The notes below the pieces were generated by a model. That model had not been told where the DNA came from, did no database searches, and saw only the letters and a program-made list of their open reading frames with translations. A program made the position numbers and the translations under genes. Shown here in pieces: positions 58,011 to 64,000 of a DNA stretch of 64,000 nt. Positions within the stretch are counted from its first letter, which is position 1. Each line of letters starts with the position of its first letter. The DNA lies in contig JARKIP010000035.1 in assembly GCA_029990175.1 (NCBI GenBank), forward strand, positions 21,503,501 to 21,567,500, in the 5' to 3' direction. The DNA comes from Petunia secreta. Its lineage: Eukaryota > Streptophyta > Magnoliopsida > Solanales > Solanaceae.

Positions 58011-58743
58011 ACCAGCTTGTTTGGAATTTGAGATCCCGGGACAAAGTCGATTTGGTGCTCAATACCCCTCAAGGGAGGTAGACCAATTGGCATTTCATCC
58101 GGGAACATGTTTTCAAAATCCTTCAAAACATTTTCAAAAGCACTAGGCAAAGGGTTAATGGAATAATCAAAATCGGATGTGAGAATCATACATTTGTGCA
58201 CTAGGCAAATGAGTAGTTTGTTGCCATCATTTCCTTTCAAAAGTTCACCCGGTTGCATCATGGCACATATGCTACCGGTAGAAGATGGTGGAGTCACAAC
58301 TAAGCTCTCGGCCAAAGGACTAGTCTCAACAACCGACTTAGCCTTTGCCGCCTCTCTTAACCCCCTCATACGCTTGTAATCTTCACTAACTTGCTTGGGA
58401 GTTAAGGGTCTAAGCACAAACTTCTTTCCCTCGTGCTTGACCGTGTAGGTGTTGACACGGCCATCATGAACCACATGTCTATAAAATTTCCATGTCCTTC
58501 CAAATAGAAGATGTCATGCTTGCATAGGCACCGCATCAAACATGTGTTCATCCACATAGTTCCCTATCTTGAGCTTAATCATGACTTGCTTTACCACCTT
58601 CAATTCACCACACTCGCTAAGCCATTGAAAACGATAAGGATTGGGGTGTTTCAAGGTGGGTATCTTCAATTGGGAAACTAGTGTTTGGCTATTGACATTG
58701 GCACAAATTCCTCAGTCAATAATTATGGAACAAACAATACCCA
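57938..58743 (-). pseudogene. Protease and protease-RT linker of the inner element
   Basis: The protease active site would be D-G-G-S/T; here the codon after the catalytic Asp is TGA (58712-58714), giving SIIID-stop-GICANV. Downstream are residues like LLFGRTWKFYRHVVHDGRVN (the 'LGRPW' flap, preceded by another TGA) and the linker YTVKHEGKKFVLRPLTPKQV. The RT start GLPPLRGIEHQIDFVPGSQI follows. A frameshift near 58010 separates this from the RT core. Confidence 0.85.
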
Positions 58744-58744
58744 T

Positions 58745-60326
58745 GACTCGGCATCTAGCATGGAAGAGATTTTTCCTTTGCAAAGTCTCGCTATCCTCCA
58801 CAAACATGGCACCTAAACTCCTCCTTACAACAAGGAAGGCATGAGGATCATCATCCTCAATTGCATCCTCCCCCACATCAACCTCCTCATCACACTCTAC
58901 TCCCCCATCCTCGGGTTCACTATCTTTTTCATACACCAATTCACCCACAATAACCATAGTTTTTCGGGTAGGGCAATCTTTGGCAATATGTCTATAACCT
59001 TTACATTTATAGCATTGAGTAGAAGAAGAAGTAGGATTACTCAAGTGAGTTCTAGAGTTACCTCTCACATGTTGTGTAGACTTCTCATAAGGCTTCTTCA
59101 CATCCTTGCTAGCAATTTCACCACTTGCATTTGGGGTAGGAGTCTTCCACTCCTTTGGTTTACTTATGGGAGTAGTAGTACTACCCTTGTAGCGAATGGA
59201 TTTCTCCTCCTTGAGCCACTTCTCGGCCTCGACCGCATCTTTGCATAGCTCATAGTGGTCTTCATACTTATGAAACTTCAACTGTGAAGCTACGTCTCGC
59301 TTCAAACCACCTTTAAATTGAATCATGGCCGGCTCATTCTCTTCCTCATCCAACTCAAGAGCCATCCGGACTTGCTCAAATTCATTGAGGTACTCCCTAA
59401 CCGTTTTGGTACCTTGCTTCAACTCATAGAGACGTTTGTATTGGTCTACATGGTATTGGTCTCATCCATCATACGAATCAATTCATCCAAAGTAAGATTG
59501 ATAGGCATACCCGTCCTTCTTCTATTCCTCTTGATCGACTCCCACCAAGTAGAAGCAAAGGACTCAAAAGAAGATATAGCATACTTGGCATTCTTCTCCT
59601 CGGGCATATCATTGGTGTTAAATATTTGCTCAATGGACAACTTCCAATCAACGTACTCCACCGGGTCACTACTTCCTTTGAAAGAAGGAATAGTGATCTT
59701 CACACTATTAAGATTGTTGTTATCACGACCCCCTTGGTATGGCTCCGGTTGACCTCCGAAGTGATCTCCATAACCACCAAGATCCCTCCTAGCATTCCCT
59801 CCAACATACCCCATGGGTGGCCCTCGACCTCGGCCTCTACCCCTACTCACATTACGTCCCCAATTTATAGCTCTCCCATTTGATTAGGAACTCCATAGCC
59901 AATATCACCATAGTCTTCCTCCTCCCCTTCTTGAACATTTCGAATAGGTCCGGGAAGTGGAATGTTTCTTTGGGGATTGCCCATTAGTTGTGGAATGCCC
60001 ATTCATTGGAGATTGTCCAACACTTGTTCATTTCGATCACGATCCTCCCTTACCCGTTGTTTTTGTCTAAGAAACTCAACAACTTATTCCGGGGTAAAGG
60101 TTGAACTACTTGTGCCTTCAATAACTTCAAATTGGACACTCGGGGTCCCTTTCTCAACTTGGACACTCGAGGTCCCCTTCTCAACTTGGACACTCGGGGT
60201 CCCTTGCTCAACTTGGGCACTTGAGGCCGCCTTTTCAAGAGTTTCAATCCTTAGGCTCAAATTATCCATTTTGGATAACATTGTAGCCAAGGCATTCTTT
60301 ATGAAATCATCATCTTTATTGGCCAT
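58745..60326 (-). pseudogene. gag of the inner element, broken
   Basis: The start MANKDDDFIKNALATM (60326) is followed by a short tandem peptide repeat (SVQVEKGTS/ GTPSVQVEKG, from a 30-bp DNA repeat at about 60130-60220) and a stop at FTPE. 59850-59446 contains the RG-rich MSRGRGRGRGPPMGYVGGNA and the capsid start ITIPSFKGSSDPVEYVDWKL. After a frameshift, 59422-58745 has KQGTKTVREYLNEFEQVRMA, ALELDEEENEPAMIQFKGGL, and the zinc knuckle CYKCKGYRHIAKDC (58973-59014). An acidic stretch leads to the protease. Confidence 0.85.
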
Positions 60327-61398
60327 CGTAACTGCAAAATGAGCAAACGTTAGTATAATAACCTCACTCACACCCTCAGAAGTGTTTCACTCGGTTCACT
60401 CGTTTAGTGGTGGTGGATATTTCACTCAAGCTTAAAGAATCAAAGCTTCACTAAGTTGATCAACATATCTCAACTTAATCACTCAACTCACAAGCCAAAT
60501 GCACTCCGGGGTGAGTGGAGTTGATGTGACTCTATTGGAACGATAAGCTCTTTAAAGTGCGGACTTGAGCCGAATGATACTACGAGTCTTCTTCGAATTC
60601 TACTCTCCTATCTAGGCTTGAGTTTCCTAATAGCTTTGAAGGGCTAGCACAATTCAACTAGGAAAGATTACTCAAAGAAGTACTAGCTAGATACAATGCA
60701 ATCAAAGAAACAAGAGATCCTACGAAAGACTACCTGAACACACAACCCAGCAAAATAGGCGCCCCACCTCCTTAAGGTGGGCGGTCCGCCTGGTTCAGAG
60801 TAGGGAAAGTGGGCAGTCTGCCTGAAAAACAGGCGGCCAAAAATCCAGAGAACAATAAAAAAAATGGGCGGTCCGCCTCTTCACAAGGCGCCCGCCTACT
60901 GTGTTGTTCAGCACAGTCCCAACTCGTGTTTTCTTGGTTTTGCACCAAAAAATCCAACAAATCTCATGTTGTTTTAGCAATCCGAAGGTACCCAACTGTA
61001 TTATCAACTACAAGGATCAAACCCCAATGATTTTTAACTAACCCCAATCAAAAACATTCAAATCACCATGTTCATCAATATCAAGCTAGGGTTTCAAACT
61101 TTTCAAATTTTTAAAGGGTTTGAAATTTTCAAATCTCGTGATCCAACTTGAATCACGTGTTTAGGGTACCAAAAGAATGGGTTTCCAACTAGGAACAAAC
61201 CCCAATATCATTCACAAAACGGGTCCATCAATCCAAGAAGACATGATCAAATGTTTTAGGTGTTTTTTCAACTTTTCTATTTTTTTTTTTTTTTTGTGTT
61301 TTTCTTCTTTTTCTTCAAAAACAAACAAGAAACTAAGATAGAAACCAACCTAGGCACGAAGAATCAAAGTTCGGGGGTTTGTAGAAACAAAACCCGAG
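60327..61398 (-). other. Leader of the inner element
   Basis: No ORF with meaning. It holds two copies of the palindrome GGCGGTCCGCC (60780-60790 and 60867-60877) and neighbouring GGCGCC blocks similar to those in the LTR, plus a T18-type tract at about 61279. Confidence 0.6.
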
Positions 61399-61416
61399 CC
61401 TTACTCTGATACAAGA
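61399..61416 (-). other. Primer-binding site of the inner element
   Basis: The minus strand after the LTR reads TCTTGTATCAGAGTAAGG. This is a variant of the initiator-Met-tRNA type (TGGTATCAGAGC). Confidence 0.7.
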
Positions 61417-62203
61417 TGATAAGGGTCGAAATCAAAAGACCAAAAGAACGATAAAGGGAACGAGACGCGTCTCGAACTCACTACAAGGTAACCACGGAGA
61501 ACTTGTTCCGTGATACCCTTATATCGGTGTCAAGAAGAGCCTACACTAAGCAACCACCCTCGAGTCACACCCGGGACCCACAAGTAGAATGATCGGGTGT
61601 CGGTTCGATAATCAACTAGGATCAGGGTTTTCTTCATAACTAAGAGTTCAACTCTATTCATCATTCAACAATAATCAAAGTAAGCTAAGGTTCAATGAAG
61701 GCTAGTGAAGTATTTATAGGCTTCACCTAAACATAATGAAAGCCCTAAAGTACTTCCCAAAGTGGGTTAAAATAACAAAGGCCACGTAGGGCTATAATAG
61801 TCAAAGCATAGCATTAAAATTAGAAGTCCCGAGATGCTTCAGCAAAGTAGGCGACCCGTCTACTACACTAGGCGCCCCGCCTAGTTGCCTGCATGGCTGA
61901 TGGATGAAGTAGGCAGCCCAAGTGGGCGGTCCTCCCCTTTAGTAGGCGGACCAAAATCCAAAGAGCTGATCTTATGTAGGCGGTCTGGCCCTTCCTGGGA
62001 GCTCTTGAAATGCTTCCAAATGTGTCTCGGATGCCTCTCCAAGTAGCCTATGTGATCCTCCATCAACGGTACAACAATTCATGATCTTCAAGCCACTCTA
62101 GGAGCCTTCTTCCACATCCTTCCAAGTCAAGTGGAGATGAGTGTCTTGAATCAACTTAGCTTGACTCCTATTGAAAGGCCTTGAGGTAGTATGTCCCGCA
62201 TCA
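61417..62203 (-). repeat. 5' LTR of the inner element
   Basis: 787 bp with one copy of the 142/141-bp unit (61724-61865) and one TATA box (61711-61718). This is the length expected for the unexpanded LTR. Confidence 0.9.
61711..61718 (-). promoter_or_regulatory. TATA box of the inner element, 5' LTR
   Basis: TATAAATA on the minus strand, about 485 bp from the LTR start at 62203. The single 142-bp unit lies 5 bp upstream in sense. Confidence 0.65.
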
Positions 62204-62208
62204 TGTCC

Positions 62209-62496
62209 TCACACTCAAATTTTCTTTTCTCTTCTCTCCTCTTTCTCATTTTTCTTTCAAGGTCAAGTTTAGATTGATGTGACAACCGAATCACATCACT
62301 CATCACATCCTCTCCTTTTTCAACTCAAGAACTGTCACCGGTCACTCTCTCATTCCACTCAATTTTTTGTCTCTCATGTTTTTGCGAATTGGAATGAGTC
62401 CCAAAAATGCCCTTAGCCGGAATACGTGGACTCCTTACATCAACCAAAATCCAGGACTTAGATAACTATCCCTTATAATCCCTTTTAGATACCAAC
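62209..62496 (-). other. Leader of the outer element
   Basis: Continuation of 53575-53659 across the inner insertion. It is rich in CT on the plus strand (62220-62260) and ends in the primer-binding-like GTTGGTATCTAAAAGG (62481-62496, minus strand). No ORF. Confidence 0.65.
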
Positions 62497-63234
62497 TGAT
62501 GCAAGCAGAAGAATGTAAGAATAAAAAGGATATAAACAATCAATCACACAAGAAGATTAATTAGGGGGAACAGAATTGAGAAGAAAAGAACAAATTAAAC
62601 TTACTATATAGATTAATTCAAGAGAGGAATGAAATTTGAACCAATCAATAGAGTCATTCTAGTGATGATCACCATAGGTTCCAAGTCTAAAATAGATAAA
62701 GAAGCTAGATCGCTTCTACAATGGAAAACACGCCTATTTCAATATTTTGTATATTTTGAACTACTGAAAATAATGCTAAGGCTTAGGCTTATATAGGTAA
62801 TCCAATCACATCTAGATTATCAACGTAAAAGCCACTGGCTGGCTAAATTTAAAGTGACCATGCAAGACTAATAAAGTGCTATTAACTAGATATTAGTCTA
62901 GCTATGCAAACAAGAACTACGAGCTTGTTGAGGAGCTCGCTGAGAGCACCAAAATTCTCCCCAACAATAAGCAAACCAATGCCCCAACAATGTAGCTCGC
63001 TAGGTAGCTCGTTGAGCTTTGCAACTCTCAGGCTCATTCTCCCTCAATACCCCACTTTCTCCAATTCTCACCAATGTGTTCCTCGGCATCTCTAACATGC
63101 TGCCCACTTCTTCAAAAATTGCACCATCATAACTCTTCAACACCATCTCATGAAAATCGTGAAGCTCCTTGGTTTGAATTCTCGTAAATGGTCTTGAAGG
63201 CATGAACTTGTATTGATCAGTCTGGACTAAATCA
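62497..63234 (-). repeat. 5' LTR of the outer gypsy element
   Basis: 738 bp, TGATGCAAGCAGAAGAATG to GGACTAAATCA on the plus strand. The minus frame 63245-63000 repeats the pol C-terminal residues RPFTRIQTKELHDFHEMVLK as LTR sequence. Confidence 0.9.
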
Positions 63235-63239
63235 ATGAG

Positions 63240-64000
63240 CGACATGATATTGCCTGATTGAAATAGAGTTATATTGGAAGATGTTTGAAGGACCCTTAGT
63301 TAAGTGCCTTGGGCCAAACTAAATGGACTGTGTCATGAGATAAGTCCATGAGGGGCATTATGGCAATCCTTTGGGTGGTAGCTATCTAACCTAGAAACTC
63401 ATGCAAACCAGCTACTACTGACCTAAGATGGAGGAAGAGGCAAACAACTTTTCTATAAAGCGAAAAAAGTGCCAATGGTATGCACATCTCATGCACCAAC
63501 TGACTAAGCCACTTTCACAAGCTTCTGATGAGGTACACTTTTTTCTAGTTCTAATTGATTACTATTCTATGTGGGCGAAAGCTTGCGCATATTTGATGGT
63601 TCGAGAAAAAAAATCATTGACTTTATGTAATTTGTAGATTCGGTGTGCCTTAAGAAATAACATGTGATAGTGGCACTCAAGTTATGAGAGCTAAGATAAC
63701 AGAGTTCTTTGACGAATTAAAAATCAAAAGGATTACCCCTTTTACCATACCACTTGGAAGTAAATAGCAAACAAAGTCTTCGAATAAGACTATGTTTTCA
63801 AGCCTAAAAAAGAAACTCAAAAAGGGTAAAGGGTGATGGCTGGAGGAGATGCTGGGTGTACTTTAGGGTTATTGGACGACAACAAAAAAGAATACTGGAG
63901 TCACTATTTTACTTAGACGATTGGCAAAGCTAGTACTCCTTCTGAAAAACTGTTACATCCCTTGTATCTAAAGTGCCGTATATTGCACTAATGACATGCT
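63240..64000 (+). pseudogene. Tat-type integrase, piece 3 (runs off the window)
   Basis: Continues the element whose RNase H ends at 51517. The frame at 63428-63637 gives MEEEANNFSIKRKKCQWYAH (end of the zinc domain) and LIDYYSMWAKACAYLMV (first catalytic Asp strand). Another frame from 63636 gives FGVP-stop-EITCDSGTQ (second catalytic Asp), TEFFDELKIKRITPFTIPLG and, near 63790-63860, FSSLKKKLKKGKG. Several stops are present. The window ends before the C-terminal domain and the 3' LTR. Confidence 0.8.

Larger units (their letters stand above)
53660..62203 (-). mobile_element. Inner gypsy element (chromovirus-like), nearly full length
   Basis: LTRs 53660-55498 and 61417-62203 share TGATAAGGGTC...CCGCATCA ends. 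The flanking 5-mers are TATCC (53655-53659) and TGTCC (62204-62208), 4 of 5 identical. In minus sense: LTR, primer site, leader, gag, protease, RT, RNase H, integrase, polypurine tract, LTR. All domains are present but broken by at least four stops and several frameshifts. It sits in the 5' leader of the outer element and shares with it the LTR terminus TGATG and a related pol C-terminus. No chromodomain is seen; the tail resembles that of CRM/Reina-type elements, which I cannot separate by eye. Confidence 0.9.
51523..63234 (-). mobile_element. Outer gypsy element with an unrecognised ORF (non-autonomous)
   Basis: LTRs 51523-52263 and 62497-63234 are flanked by identical 5-mers ATGAG (51518-51522 and 63235-63239). 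Minus orientation is shown by the primer-like GTTGGTATCTAAAAGG (62481-62496) and the polypurine tract at 52264-52276. Without the nested element at 53660-62203 (and its 5-bp duplication) the interior is about 1.7 kb: a short leader and one ORF of about 500 codons. No gag zinc knuckle, RT or integrase is present. Confidence 0.9.

Noticed and set aside
34264..64000. Integrated plant pararetrovirus (caulimovirid) sequence
   Set aside because: All RT and RNase H pieces are accompanied by gypsy-type integrase, LTRs and primer sites. No movement protein or coat-protein type zinc finger with pararetroviral order was seen.

Overview
The window looks like repeat-rich nuclear DNA of a flowering plant, most probably a member of the Solanaceae. 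The reasons are one intron-containing nitrate/peptide-transporter gene with plant GT-AG splice sites, fragments resembling the Solanaceae TS SINE (ending in TTG repeats), a typical plant RTE-LINE remnant, and several layers of Ty3/gypsy elements. No prokaryotic features are present. All similarity statements come from reading translations by eye; no database search was run.

Layout. 1-2765: old SINE and LINE debris and AT-rich promoter-side DNA. 2898-8002: the only convincing host gene, a six-exon NPF4-type transporter (608 codons), whose last intron holds two Tourist-like MITEs in opposite orientation plus a SINE scrap. 8003-11519: intergenic DNA with a foldback element (9176-9540) and a small Mutator-like element with imperfect 9-bp target duplications (9582-11220). 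11520-31925: a candidate second, non-autonomous Mutator-like element built around a dimeric tandem repeat. It is split by a complete 16.9-kb LTR retrotransposon (13553-30422, 5-bp duplication TATAG, minus strand). That element has 3.8-3.9-kb LTRs, an Ogre/Tat-like primer site and polypurine tract, a decayed gag, no pol, and two minisatellite arrays between gag and the 3' LTR.

31926-34263: LTR-like DNA of uncertain family. 34264-41204: a decayed plus-strand Tat-lineage element with a nearly absent 5' LTR and a tandemly duplicated 3' UTR plus LTR. 41205-46939: Athila-like debris carrying a truncated L1-type LINE (42396-43330). 46940 to the right edge: one plus-strand Tat-type element whose protease, reverse transcriptase, RNase H and integrase remnants now lie in three pieces. 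It is interrupted by a probable solo LTR (48037-50412) and by an 11.7-kb gypsy element (51523-63234, perfect duplication ATGAG), which itself contains a second, related gypsy element (53660-62203).

The two nested gypsy elements are the most interesting part. In both, pol runs through the polypurine tract into U3. The outer one carries, in place of gag-pol, a nearly intact ORF of about 500 codons that I do not recognise. The inner one has amplified an exact 141-bp unit seven times immediately upstream of the TATA box, in one LTR only. Insertion order can be read directly: Tat element, then outer gypsy, then inner gypsy. Apart from the transporter, every coding feature here is mobile-element derived and broken.
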